DNA of 64,000 bases, taken from assembly GCA_021561035.1 (NCBI GenBank), contig CP067346.1:2387001-2451000 (forward strand), written 5' to 3'. The notes beneath the pieces are model-generated. The model had not been told where the DNA came from and did no database searches. It saw only the letters and a program-made list of their open reading frames with translations. Positions 9,022 through 18,284 of the stretch are shown in pieces. The position numbers were made by a program, and so were the translations under genes. Each line of letters opens with the position of its first letter. Position 1 is the first letter of the stretch. This stretch comes from Clostridioides sp. ES-S-0054-01. GTDB taxonomy: Bacteria > Bacillota > Clostridia > Peptostreptococcales > Peptostreptococcaceae.

Positions 9022-11160
9022 TTATTTATCTATAAATGCTTTTAATCTGTTTGTATAAAAATTAAAAACTATATCTTTTATTTCTAATCTTATCTCTTCT
9101 ATAGAAAATTTATTTATTTTATTAGTAAAAATTATGTTATCTATTAGCGAACCACTTATTTCACTCATTATTTGTCTTTGATAACTTGGTGAATTTTTAG
9201 GAAGTAACATAAAAACTACATTGTCGATTTCTTCATTTGAATCTAGCATGATTCCATTCTCTAGTTTTATTATCGCTAACTTCATAATATCTATTCTTTC
9301 ATTCATACAATGTAACAACAGAATTTTTGATTCTTCTATATATGGAATTGAAATTTTTAATCTTTCTTTTAAAGATTCTTCTATAGATATTATATCTTCA
9401 CTAGATTTTACAAATATTTTTGATGAGTCTACAATAAGCTCACTTAAATCTTTACTTTCAAATTTTTCAAATCGAATTTCCTCTAAAAATTGAAGAATAT
9501 CTTTTCCTATATTCATACTTTCTGTTATCTGTTCGTATACTTTATCCTTATTTTTAGTATCATTTTTTACATTTAAATTAATTAATTTATTTTGAGCTAT
9601 AGACTTTATTTTTTCCTTGATTATCTGTTCGTCATCTAAACTCATAAATGGACCTACACATATATAATCTAAATTTGTATTTAATTCTACTGTAGACACA
9701 ATTAAATCAACATCTTTTTCCCTCAAATACTCTTCATCTATATTTATAGCTGAAATGGTTTCAAGTATATTTAAATTGGGAAATTTGTTTTCAATCTTAG
9801 TTGATAAGAATCTTGAAGTACCTATTCCAGTTGGACATGCTACAACAATATTTATATTAGTATACATCATCAGATTTTTTTCTATGGCTGATGCAAAGTG
9901 CATTGCAATATATCCTATTTCAGATTCAGGAATTGAATTTATATTTAGTTTCTCTTTTATAATTCTAGAAATTTTTTCAACACCATTGTAGGCATATGAA
10001 TACTTGCTTTTTATTTCTTCTAAAAGAGGATTTCTTATTTCTAACCCCATGTTCAATCTATTTATAGAAGGTCCTAAGTGATTTGCTAGGTCTTTAAACA
10101 GTCTCTCGTCATTTTTTAGGCTTATTTTAAATTCATCTTCAGCTAAATCTATCATCTTATTTGTAATATCCATTACTTCTATATCATCTAAGTTTAAAGC
10201 TTTATGATTTGAAGATAACCTCTGCTTTGCACCTCTTATGTGCATAGTTATATATCCAACTTCATCTAATGGTATATCCATACTAAAATCTATTTCCATA
10301 CCTTTTACGATTTCTTGAGCTAATTTAAACTCTTCTGTCATAGATAATTCTTTTAGAAACTCTTTGTCCATAGTTATATTTTCACCATTTTTTATCCTCT
10401 GTAAGGCCAATGAAATATGAACTACAAGCCCTATATATGCACTATCAGCTAAATTTACATCTAAGTCTGAAAGCTTCTTTGTTAATGTACTTTCAACTTT
10501 TCTTATTATGCACCTATCCATCAAATTTAAAAGTCTATTTTCACTTAAAATTTCTATCGCTTTATCTGTCTGTATATTTTCACTTATATTTCTGACCATA
10601 TCTAGTATTTCTTTTTCATTGAATGAATCATATATAAGATTTACATATGCCTCTCTAAAGCTTTTTTCTTGACCTTTTAGATACACACCAAGCCCTGGTT
10701 TTCTAACAAGCTCAATATCAAATCTTTTCAACCATTTACTTGCTGAGGCAAAATCATTATTCAGCACCCCTTCAGATACCTTTAATATTTTTGTAAAATA
10801 ATAAGATTTTACTGGCTCATTAGAAACTAGTAGCTTTGATAATATAATTAAATTTCTCTCTTCCTTGCTATATTCTTTTTCTATCTTCTCTTCTTCTAAC
10901 AACTCAATTATAAAGTTTTGATTTTCTACATTTTCTTCTAAAATCAATCCCACACCTGGTTTTTTTACAAAGTTAAAATCATTTTCATCAAACCATTTTT
11001 CAATTCCAGACATATCTCTAAGTACAGTTCTTGAACTTAGCTCCAACTCCCCTGCAATCTCAGAAATAGTTATTGGGATATTTTTCTTTGAATTTTCTAC
11101 TATCATTAGTATTATCTTTTTTTGTCTAGATGTAATCTTCTTTTTTTTCAAATTATCCAC
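9022..11160 (-). CDS. mtlR: Mannitol operon transcriptional activator MtlR
   Basis: This protein of about 710 residues has N-terminal winged-helix DNA-binding segments (TISEIAGELELSSRTVLRD), two PRD regions with conserved histidines (GLVVHISLALQRI, VGYITMHIRGAKQRL, IGYIAMHFASAIEK), an EIIB-like region (ACPTGIGTSRFLS) and a C-terminal EIIA-like region. It activates mtl transcription according to PTS phosphorylation state. The codon at 11160 is GTG, but the only AGGAG lies directly against it. A TTG at 11151 is seven bases from the same AGGAG and is the better start (709 residues). It lies 25 bp after mtlA. Confidence 0.92.
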   Translation of the reverse strand: MDNLKKKKITSRQKKIILMIVENSKKNIPITISEIAGELELSSRTVLRDMSGIEKWFDENDFNFVKKPGVGLILEENVENQNFIIELLEEEKIEKEYSKEERNLIILSKLLVSNEPVKSYYFTKILKVSEGVLNNDFASASKWLKRFDIELVRKPGLGVYLKGQEKSFREAYVNLIYDSFNEKEILDMVRNISENIQTDKAIEILSENRLLNLMDRCIIRKVESTLTKKLSDLDVNLADSAYIGLVVHISLALQRIKNGENITMDKEFLKELSMTEEFKLAQEIVKGMEIDFSMDIPLDEVGYITMHIRGAKQRLSSNHKALNLDDIEVMDITNKMIDLAEDEFKISLKNDERLFKDLANHLGPSINRLNMGLEIRNPLLEEIKSKYSYAYNGVEKISRIIKEKLNINSIPESEIGYIAMHFASAIEKNLMMYTNINIVVACPTGIGTSRFLSTKIENKFPNLNILETISAINIDEEYLREKDVDLIVSTVELNTNLDYICVGPFMSLDDEQIIKEKIKSIAQNKLINLNVKNDTKNKDKVYEQITESMNIGKDILQFLEEIRFEKFESKDLSELIVDSSKIFVKSSEDIISIEESLKERLKISIPYIEESKILLLHCMNERIDIMKLAIIKLENGIMLDSNEEIDNVVFMLLPKNSPSYQRQIMSEISGSLIDNIIFTNKINKFSIEEIRLEIKDIVFNFYTNRLKAFIDK

Positions 11161-11185
11161 TCCTAATTAGTGGTACTTTTTATTT

Positions 11186-12610
11186 TTATTTAGATTCTAA
11201 TCTTTTAAATAATGCATCTAAATTTGGGTCATTTAAAAAGTTGTTTATTGAAACTATCTCAACACTTGAATTATTCTTAGAAACTCTTTCAACTAGTGTA
11301 CTATGAGTTACTACTATTTGTGTATCATCTGGAAGATTGTCAACAGATGAATTTGTAATTTCTATATTTAAATCTAAGTTTTTTATTCTATTTTTAAATC
11401 TAGAAGCTCCCATTGCACTAGAACCCATTCCTGCATCACATGCAAATACAATCTTCTTAATTTCATTTACTTCAAGCTGTTTTTCCTCAACAATTTTCTC
11501 AGAATTCTTACTTACAGATTTCATATCACTCATTTTTGCTTTAGCTTCTTCTAAAGAAGTACTATCTTCTTCGCTTTGATTTTCTGAAGCTCTCTTAACA
11601 AATGGTGCTGCTACTAAGAATGATACAACTGTTGCCACTGCAACTCCTGCTAACACTGGAAGTAATCCTCCCTTTGGAGCTAGTGCCATAAGTGCAAATA
11701 TACTTCCTGGTGATGGTGCTGCTACAAGACCAGCTCCTAATATTGAGAAAGTTAATATTCCTGCTGCTCCACCTGCTATTGTAGCTAATATTAAAACTGG
11801 ATTCATTAAAATATATGGGAAGTAGATTTCATGGATACCACCAAAGAAATGTATTATTACAGCTCCTGGTGCTGATTGTTTTACACTTCCTCTACTAAAC
11901 ATCCAATAAGCTAATAGAACTCCTAAACCTGGTCCAGGGTTACTTTCTAATAAGAACATTATAGATTTACCTGCTTCTTTTGCCTCAGCTATACCTATAG
12001 GCCCTAATATACCATGATTTATTGCATTGTTTAAGAATAATACTTTTCCAGGCTCTATAAATACTGAAACTAAAGGTAATAAACTTCTGCTAACTATAAA
12101 TTGAACTCCAGACTCTATGAGAGCTGTACCTGCTACTATTGCTGGTCCAATTGCATAAAATCCTAATATTGCAAGAAGCATACCTATTATACCTATTGAA
12201 AAGTTATTTACTAACATTTCAAATCCTGTTGGTATTTTCCCATCTACAAATTTATCAAACTTCTTAATTACCCATCCTGCAAATGGTCCCATTATCATTG
12301 CTCCGATAAACATCGGTATATCTGCTCCAACAATTACTCCCATAGCTGCTGCTGCACCTATTACGCCACCTCTTTGTCCTGCTATTGCTTTACCACCAGT
12401 ATAAGCTATCAATAGTGGTAAAAGGTATTTTATCATTGGGTCACCTATAGTACTCAATTTTTCATTAGGCATCCATCCTGTTGGTATAAATAATGCTGTT
12501 ATAAGACCCCACGCTATAAAAGCTCCTATATTTGGCATTACCATACCACTCAAAAATTTCCCGATTCGCTGTATAGATGTCTTTATTATTGATTGATTAG
12601 AACTACTCAT
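11186..12610 (-). CDS. mtlA: Mannitol-specific PTS EIICB
   Basis: The 474-residue protein has the multi-spanning IIC channel (about 1-340, with GMVMPNIGAFIAWGLITALF and NNAINHGILGPIG). A charged linker follows, then a IIB domain from about 375 whose phosphocysteine is in FACDAGMGSSAMGA. EIIA is absent and is encoded by mtlF downstream. It imports mannitol as mannitol 1-phosphate. It is the first gene of the mtl operon, with a sigma-A promoter and cre-like site upstream. Confidence 0.95.
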   Translation of the reverse strand: MSSSNQSIIKTSIQRIGKFLSGMVMPNIGAFIAWGLITALFIPTGWMPNEKLSTIGDPMIKYLLPLLIAYTGGKAIAGQRGGVIGAAAAMGVIVGADIPMFIGAMIMGPFAGWVIKKFDKFVDGKIPTGFEMLVNNFSIGIIGMLLAILGFYAIGPAIVAGTALIESGVQFIVSRSLLPLVSVFIEPGKVLFLNNAINHGILGPIGIAEAKEAGKSIMFLLESNPGPGLGVLLAYWMFSRGSVKQSAPGAVIIHFFGGIHEIYFPYILMNPVLILATIAGGAAGILTFSILGAGLVAAPSPGSIFALMALAPKGGLLPVLAGVAVATVVSFLVAAPFVKRASENQSEEDSTSLEEAKAKMSDMKSVSKNSEKIVEEKQLEVNEIKKIVFACDAGMGSSAMGASRFKNRIKNLDLNIEITNSSVDNLPDDTQIVVTHSTLVERVSKNNSSVEIVSINNFLNDPNLDALFKRLESK

Positions 12611-12670
12611 AATTTTACCTCCATTTGAATTATATTCTATATTGATATGATTCCCTTTTGTTATACTTTT

Positions 12671-12699
12671 ATTATAGAGTTTATACTTTATAGTAACAA
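12671..12699 (-). promoter_or_regulatory. Sigma-A promoter of the mtl operon
   Basis: The minus strand has TTGTTA, a 17-bp spacer and TATAAT, which is a near-ideal housekeeping promoter. It ends about 60 bp before the mtlA start. Confidence 0.75.
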
Positions 12700-12703
12700 C
12701 TTT

Positions 12704-12717
12704 AAGAAACCGTTTCT
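12704..12717 (-). promoter_or_regulatory. cre-like site (CcpA) upstream of mtlA
   Basis: AGAAACGGTTTCTT on the minus strand is a near-palindrome resembling the catabolite-responsive element with its central CG. It lies just upstream of the mtlA -35 box, where CcpA or MtlR could act. The assignment to CcpA is by pattern only. Confidence 0.5.
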
Positions 12718-13217
12718 ATGTCACTTGAGATAATGACATTTATCATTTTAGTTTTTGTTTAATTTTATTTATGTAGTATTTTAGAGTATTTAGTTATGCA
12801 AATAATACTATTTTTATAAAATATTTAAATTTATAATATCTTTTTTTAATAGAATAGGATGTATTATTATTTTAGAACTAATCAAAATTAGAATACTTTA
12901 TTACTTTAAAACTACTTAAATTTAATGGAAAAGGCAATAATAATTCAATTAAATAAATTTATTAAAGGTACTTTTGGATATACTAATATAGACTTAATTT
13001 ATCTGTACTTTTTGGATTTATACACTCTATGGTAATATTATCAATATAAAATATACAAGTATAATATATGAATAACTAAAGATTAATTTCAAATTAGCTA
13101 CTATCAAATACTAAACATTATTTAATATACAACTTTACCCTATAAGGCAATATATATTAAACAAATTCAATTAAAATAGTTTAAATTTTTCAAAAATCTC
13201 AATATTTGACAAAATAC
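12718..13217. other. AT-rich divergent intergenic region
   Basis: No gene or strong hairpin is seen between the mtlA control region and the guaB leader. A good -10 (TATAAT, 13241-13246) with a weak -35 (TTTAAT, 13218-13223, 17-bp spacer) probably serves guaB. A TTGACA at 13206 lacks a good -10 at normal spacing. Confidence 0.4.
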
Positions 13218-13295
13218 TTTAATAAAATTAAAGAATAAGTTATAATTAATACTATCAATTATAAAAAGTATAAAAATATAAGGAGTGATTAAAAA

Positions 13296-14795
13296 ATGGC
13301 GTTTTATTTTGATACACCATCACATACTTTCAGTGAATACCTTCTTGTACCAGGTTTCTCTTCTACTGATTGTATACCTGCTAATGTAAGTTTAAAAACA
13401 CCTGTTACTAAATTTAAAAAGGGTGAGGAAGCAGATATTTATATGAATATACCTTTGACTTCTGCTATTATGCAATCCGTTTCTGATGACAAGATGGCTA
13501 TTGCACTTGCTAAAGAGGGTGGTATTTCATTTATATACGGTTCTCAAACTATTGAAGATGAAGCTGCTATGGTAGCACGTGTTAAATCCCATAAGGCTGG
13601 TTTTGTTGTAAGTGATTCAAATATTAAACCTGATAACACATTAAGAGACATACTTGAATTAAAAGAAAAAACTGGGCATTCTACAGTTGCTGTTACTGAA
13701 GATGGAACTTCAACTGGCAAATTATTAGGTATTGTCGCAAGTCGTGATTATCGTATAAGTCGTATGGATTTAGATACTAAGGTCAGTGAATTTATGACTC
13801 CTATGTCATCTATAGTTTATGCTAACAAGGATGTTACTTTAAAAGAAGCAAACAACATTATATGGGACCACAAACTTAATTCTCTTCCTGTACTTGATGA
13901 TAATGGTAATCTTATGTATATGGTATTCCGTAAAGATTACTCTTCTCATAAAGAAAATCCACTTGAACTTTTAGATTCTTCTAAAAGATACGTAGTTGGA
14001 GCTGGTATTAATACTAGAGATTTTGCTGAACGTGTTCCTGCTTTAGTTGAAGCTGGTGCTGATGTTTTATGTATAGATTCTTCAGAAGGTTTTTCTGAAT
14101 GGCAAAAAATAACTCTTGATTTCATTCGTGAAAAATATGGTGATACAGTTAAGGTTGGAGCTGGAAATGTAGTTGACCGTGAAGGATTCCTTTACCTAGC
14201 TGAAGCTGGTGCTGACTTTGTTAAAGTTGGTATCGGTGGTGGTTCTATATGCATAACTCGTGAACAAAAAGGTATAGGACGTGGACAAGCTACTTCTATA
14301 ATTGAAGTTGCTCAAGCTAGAGATGAATACTTTGAAAAAACAGGTATTTACATTCCAATTTGTTCTGATGGTGGTATCGTCTATGACCATCATATAACTT
14401 TAGCTTTAGCTATGGGTGCAGATTTTATAATGCTTGGTAGATACTTCTCTCGTTTTGATGAGAGTCCAACTAACAAAGTTAATATAAATGGTAGTTACAT
14501 GAAAGAGTATTGGGGAGAAGGTTCTGCTCGTGCTAGAAACTGGCAAAGATATGACCTTGGTGGAGATAAGAAACTTTCTTTTGAAGAAGGTGTTGACTCT
14601 TATGTACCTTATGCTGGTTCTTTAAAAGACAATGTAACTCTTTCTTTAAGTAAGGTTCGTTCTACTATGTGTAACTGTGGAGCACTTAGCATCCCTGAAC
14701 TTCAAAAAAATGCTAAGCTTACACTTGTATCTTCTACTAGTATAGTTGAAGGTGGAGCTCATGATGTTATGTTAAAAGATAATAGAAATTTATAA
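13296..14795 (+). CDS. guaB: Inosine-5'-monophosphate dehydrogenase
   Basis: The 499-residue protein has the full IMPDH layout: a TIM barrel interrupted by two CBS domains at about 95-215. The catalytic cysteine is Cys319 in [19 protein letters not shown]. The flap region contains [12 protein letters not shown]. It oxidises IMP to XMP, the first committed step to GTP. The ribosome site is AAGGAGTGATTAAAAA. It is one of the few plus-strand host genes and is monocistronic, closed by its own terminator. Confidence 0.93.
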   Translation: MAFYFDTPSHTFSEYLLVPGFSSTDCIPANVSLKTPVTKFKKGEEADIYMNIPLTSAIMQSVSDDKMAIALAKEGGISFIYGSQTIEDEAAMVARVKSHKAGFVVSDSNIKPDNTLRDILELKEKTGHSTVAVTEDGTSTGKLLGIVASRDYRISRMDLDTKVSEFMTPMSSIVYANKDVTLKEANNIIWDHKLNSLPVLDDNGNLMYMVFRKDYSSHKENPLELLDSSKRYVVGAGINTRDFAERVPALVEAGADVLCIDSSEGFSEWQKITLDFIREKYGDTVKVGAGNVVDREGFLYLAEAGADFVKVGIGGGSICITREQKGIGRGQATSIIEVAQARDEYFEKTGIYIPICSDGGIVYDHHITLALAMGADFIMLGRYFSRFDESPTNKVNINGSYMKEYWGEGSARARNWQRYDLGGDKKLSFEEGVDSYVPYAGSLKDNVTLSLSKVRSTMCNCGALSIPELQKNAKLTLVSSTSIVEGGAHDVMLKDNRNL

Positions 14796-14804
14796 TATAA
14801 ATAA

Positions 14805-14838
14805 AAGAGGCTGTCTCAAAATAGATAAGCCTCTTTTT
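14805..14838 (+). terminator. guaB terminator
   Basis: AAGAGGCT and AGCCTCTT form a stem followed by a T run, 10 bp after the guaB stop. The loop contains TGTCTCAAAATA, a motif shared with the opposing terminator at 14882-14923. Confidence 0.8.
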
Positions 14839-14875
14839 CATTGTTGAAATGATAAAAATATATTTATTTCATACA

Positions 14876-14923
14876 AAAAGAGTGCCTCATAAACTAAAAA
14901 GTTTATTTTGAGACACCCCTTTT
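14876..14923 (-). terminator. telA terminator (convergent)
   Basis: On the minus strand GTGTCTCAAAATAAACT pairs with AGTTTATGAGGCAC across a T-rich loop and is followed by TCTTTTTG. It lies just after the telA stop and faces the guaB terminator. Confidence 0.75.
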
Positions 14924-14936
14924 CTAATATACTCTT

Positions 14937-16094
14937 TTATTTAACTGTAAACTCAAGAAGCTTACTTTTAAGTTCATTTTCTATTTTTGATAACTCAACT
15001 TCTGCCTCTTGTCTCTTTATTCTACCATCATGCTGTATCTTAACTACCTCATCAATAGTAGATATTAAAGATTGATTAGTTTTCTTAATTGTATCTATAT
15101 CTACAATTCCTCTTTCTGATTCTTTTGCTGTTTCTATTGTTCCCATCTTCAAAGTTTCTGCATTCTTTAATAAAAGCTCATTTGTCATATCGCTAACTTC
15201 ACACTGTGCTTTCATAGCTTGATTTAAGTGAGAAATTCCAAGGGCAAGTACTATTTGATTTTTCCATAATGGAATAGTATTTACTATAGTTGATTGAATC
15301 TTTTCTGCCATTAGATTATTACTATTTTGAACCAATCTTATCTGCGGGGCCATCTGAAGCGATACCATTCTAGTTAATTCTAAGTCATGAATCTTCTTTT
15401 CAAATCTATCACAAAGTGAAACCATATCATTTACAGATTGAGCATCTTCTGTTGAACCAGATAAACGAGCTTTTTCTCTTAGTTTTGGCATCTCATATTC
15501 TTTCATATCTTTTAGTTTTTGTTTTCCTGCTATAATATACATAGTAAGTTCTTTTGAATAAGCTAAATTCAATTCATACATCTTATCAAGCATCGCTATA
15601 TCTTTCAATATTTTAACCTGATGCTTTTGAAGTTCTTTGCTTACTTTATCTACATTTACTTCTGCACTATCATACTTAGTTTTTAGATTTGCAATTTTAT
15701 TATTTGCCTTTTTGAAGATTCCTAAAAAACCACCTTGTTCTTTTTCATCTGCTGAAAATGCTTTTAAATCAGTAACCAGATTTGTAAGCATATCTCCAAC
15801 TTCTCCTAAATCTCTTGTTTTGACACTCTTTAAAGCTGTTTCAGAAAAGCCTGCTACCTTTTTTTGAGCACCAGCTCCATATTGTAAAATCATATTTGTA
15901 TTCGTAATATCTATTTTTTCTGCAAATTCCTTCACCATTTTACGTTCAGATTCAGATAGCTTTTCTTCTTCTGGGTCTTTTTCATCCTTTTTCATCAATA
16001 TGTCAGAATTATTTATATCACTAATGCTTGATTCTTCTCCAAATGGGTCAAGCGTCAAAGTTGGCATAACTGGTATATCATCTAGATTATTCAT
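14937..16094 (-). CDS. telA: TelA family protein (toxic anion resistance family)
   Basis: The 385-residue, mostly helical protein matches the TelA/KlaA family, with the family signature around RMVSLQMAPQIRLVQNSNN. No signal peptide or membrane segment is seen, so it should be cytoplasmic. The family is linked to tellurite and toxin stress but its biochemical activity is unknown. It follows an xpaC-like gene by 83 bp, which is the usual pairing in Firmicutes and suggests a joint envelope-stress role. Confidence 0.88.
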   Translation of the reverse strand: MNNLDDIPVMPTLTLDPFGEESSISDINNSDILMKKDEKDPEEEKLSESERKMVKEFAEKIDITNTNMILQYGAGAQKKVAGFSETALKSVKTRDLGEVGDMLTNLVTDLKAFSADEKEQGGFLGIFKKANNKIANLKTKYDSAEVNVDKVSKELQKHQVKILKDIAMLDKMYELNLAYSKELTMYIIAGKQKLKDMKEYEMPKLREKARLSGSTEDAQSVNDMVSLCDRFEKKIHDLELTRMVSLQMAPQIRLVQNSNNLMAEKIQSTIVNTIPLWKNQIVLALGISHLNQAMKAQCEVSDMTNELLLKNAETLKMGTIETAKESERGIVDIDTIKKTNQSLISTIDEVVKIQHDGRIKRQEAEVELSKIENELKSKLLEFTVK

Positions 16095-16177
16095 TATATC
16101 TTTCTCTCCTCTTCCTTCATAAAGTACTGATTACCTTATATAATACATATTTTTATACCTTATAGCTAATTAATTGT

Positions 16178-17098
16178 TTAAAATTTACCACTCGTTAATC
16201 CTTCTTGAACTAACATGTTCTCTAAAACAGTAATATCTGTAGATATGTCAATTGCTTCATCTTCAAAAAGATAATCCAATTGATTTTCAAAAGCTACTAC
16301 AATCGTACTCATTGTATTTTCAATACTTTCCATAGTTGTTGTTATATTTTCTCTATCTATTCCTTGCCCTTCCAATGTATGATATGAATTTAAGAGCTTT
16401 AAAGTGGTTGGAAGATAATAGTCCATAAATTTTTGTATTTGAGTAAGTTTTGATGGGTCATGTTTTACAACATCAAATATTTTACTTGTAACATCTTCTA
16501 CTTGTACAATTTTATTACACATTGATTCTGATTTAATATTTTTATTAGCCTCTTTTATTTGTTTTAAATAATTAATTCCTTTAGTTATAATTGTATCGAC
16601 TTCATTAGCCTCGTCAGTTTTTTCTTCTTCTTTAACTTCATATGCTACATCTTCATATCTTGGTGGAACGAAAGCTTCATTTGTCAACACAATTTGATTA
16701 TTTCTTTTATCAATATAAGTATTTATAAAGTAATTTTTGTCTATCATCTTTTGTACATCTTTTATTATAAAATTTAATGATTTAGATGTACTTTCTGCAA
16801 TAAGTTCTACTGGAATAATATTTCTGTTATTTATAATTGTACAATATTTTTTATAACGAGAAATTTGGTCCCCTAATCTCTTACCTTTAAAAACACAAAC
16901 TCCACCTATGATTAAAAATACTGCACATACTTGAATAGGAAGTATTATAGCCCACCCAATTATAATGGAAATAGTTGAAAGTACTAAAGCTGACAACGTA
17001 AATAAGCCTACCAAACCCCATCCAATTATTTTTAAAAATTTACTTAAAAATGAATTTATTAACACAGATTTTTTGGAAAAATTTTCTGATTTGTACAT
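16178..17098 (-). CDS. XpaC-like membrane protein
   Basis: The 306-residue protein has two hydrophobic segments near the N-terminus (about 20-75: IIGWGLVGLFTLSALVL and the following VCAVFLIIGGVCVF) and a long helical cytoplasmic part. It matches the 5-bromo-4-chloroindolyl phosphate hydrolysis (XpaC) family. The true function is unknown; the hydrolase name is historical. It precedes telA in one operon. The start ATG 17098 has AAAGGATATAAACT upstream. Confidence 0.8.
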   Translation of the reverse strand: MYKSENFSKKSVLINSFLSKFLKIIGWGLVGLFTLSALVLSTISIIIGWAIILPIQVCAVFLIIGGVCVFKGKRLGDQISRYKKYCTIINNRNIIPVELIAESTSKSLNFIIKDVQKMIDKNYFINTYIDKRNNQIVLTNEAFVPPRYEDVAYEVKEEEKTDEANEVDTIITKGINYLKQIKEANKNIKSESMCNKIVQVEDVTSKIFDVVKHDPSKLTQIQKFMDYYLPTTLKLLNSYHTLEGQGIDRENITTTMESIENTMSTIVVAFENQLDYLFEDEAIDISTDITVLENMLVQEGLTSGKF

Positions 17099-17277
17099 AG
17101 TTTATATCCTTTCATTCTTACTAATATTATTAATATATTGCAGTTTGATTATACAATTACTTACTTATTACTGTCAAGGAATTTGAATTTCTACAAATTA
17201 TTTCAAATAAAGTAATAGACTTAAATATAGGGATATTTTAAATCAAAAATATACTTATATTTAACTCCATATAAAAA

Positions 17278-17322
17278 TAAGAGAACTTAACTTTAATTAA
17301 ATTTAAGTTCCCTCATTTTTAT
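17278..17322. terminator. Bidirectional terminator-like hairpin
   Basis: GAGAACTTAA and TTAAGTTCCCTC pair across an A/T loop, with A-rich and T-rich flanks on the two sides. It lies between xpaC and the unknown membrane protein gene. It can close transcription from the minus-strand gene upstream. Confidence 0.6.
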
Positions 17323-17384
17323 TTTTATATAAATATAATTAACATTGTTTATCTTAGCTATACATATAAATGAAAATTATAACT

Positions 17385-17545
17385 AATAAAGATTTGCAAA
17401 TATTTCTCTTATCTCTTCTCTATTAAGCTCTACATAATTATTAGCAAGTAATCATTTTTCCTTAAATCTTTTTTCAAATTTCACTGCTAGATTTTCCCGT
17501 ACACTTGGATGAGTTATATTTAAATATTATTATACCAATACTTTT
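17385..17545 (-). pseudogene. Unidentified decayed coding fragment
   Basis: The minus strand reads an open stretch containing LNITHPSVRENLAVKFEKRF, one in-frame stop, then LLANNYVELNREEIREIFA and a stop. There is no start codon or ribosome site. The protein-like composition suggests the tail of a lost gene. I do not recognise the family; a THPS-like element occurs in M48 peptidases but that is weak. Confidence 0.35.
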
Positions 17546-17573
17546 AACAATATTTTTATTAATAATCATACTT

Positions 17574-18173
17574 CTAGTCAGGTCTACTTGGACAACCTAG
17601 CAAAAAACCCACACATCCTGAGACAAAATCTCTCATCTGTGAAATAGTACCTAAAGAAGCTGATGTTGTAGTCGTAAAATTCCTTACAACAAAAAGTACT
17701 ATTAATGCTACTACACAAATTACAGTGGCTATAATAATTTGTAATTCACTAGTTTCTCCTTCTTCAATATCTTCATTGATATTAATAGGTATTTTCTTTT
17801 CATAATTCTTAGTTTCTGAAGTAAATCCAATTGTATTTTTGACATTCATTATATTATTTTGACTTGATTCTTGACCTTTCTTAGGTAAATTATTATCTAT
17901 AAAAAGATTTGAAGATACATCAGTATTTAGATACTTTCTTGAAGGTCTCTTTATAAAATTAGCACTTAAAAAGTATCCAAATATAGCTGCTGAAGTGGTT
18001 CTTACTACTACATCAATAGTTGTAGTATCTTGTGAATTTACTTCATTAACAAATAAATTGTATATGGATTGAAACATTAGTATTACCATTACAATTATAA
18101 GACACCTATCAATTAATTTGATTTTATACCATGCTTTTTTTATACTTTTTATAAATTTATGTTTTTTATACAT
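17574..18173 (-). CDS. Unknown membrane protein
   Basis: The start is ATG 18173 (MYKKHKFIKSIKKAWYK) behind GAGGTGATA. The extension to 18194 would place the start within the ribosome site. The 199-residue protein has a basic N-terminus, a membrane segment (LIDRCLIIVMVILMFQ), a second hydrophobic segment (TTSAAIFGYFLSANF), a polar Asn/Ser/Lys-rich middle of about 70 residues and a third strong membrane segment (IIIATVICVVALIVLFVV). The short tail contains CVGFLLGC. I do not recognise a family. It appears monocistronic. Confidence 0.7.
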   Translation of the reverse strand: MYKKHKFIKSIKKAWYKIKLIDRCLIIVMVILMFQSIYNLFVNEVNSQDTTTIDVVVRTTSAAIFGYFLSANFIKRPSRKYLNTDVSSNLFIDNNLPKKGQESSQNNIMNVKNTIGFTSETKNYEKKIPININEDIEEGETSELQIIIATVICVVALIVLFVVRNFTTTTSASLGTISQMRDFVSGCVGFLLGCPSRPD

Positions 18174-18202
18174 GGATATTATCACCTCACACAATAAAAT
18201 TA

Positions 18203-18240
18203 AGCCCTCTTTACTATAATATGTAAAGAGAGCTTAATGG
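18203..18240 (-). terminator. Terminator downstream of the M24 peptidase
   Basis: On the minus strand AAGCTCTCTTTAC and GTAAAGAGGGCTT pair across an 8-nt loop and are followed by AATTTTATT. It separates the peptidase from the membrane protein gene. Confidence 0.7.
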
Positions 18241-18284
18241 TGAGATTATGCTATGTTTATGTAAAAAAATACATAAAAATTAAA

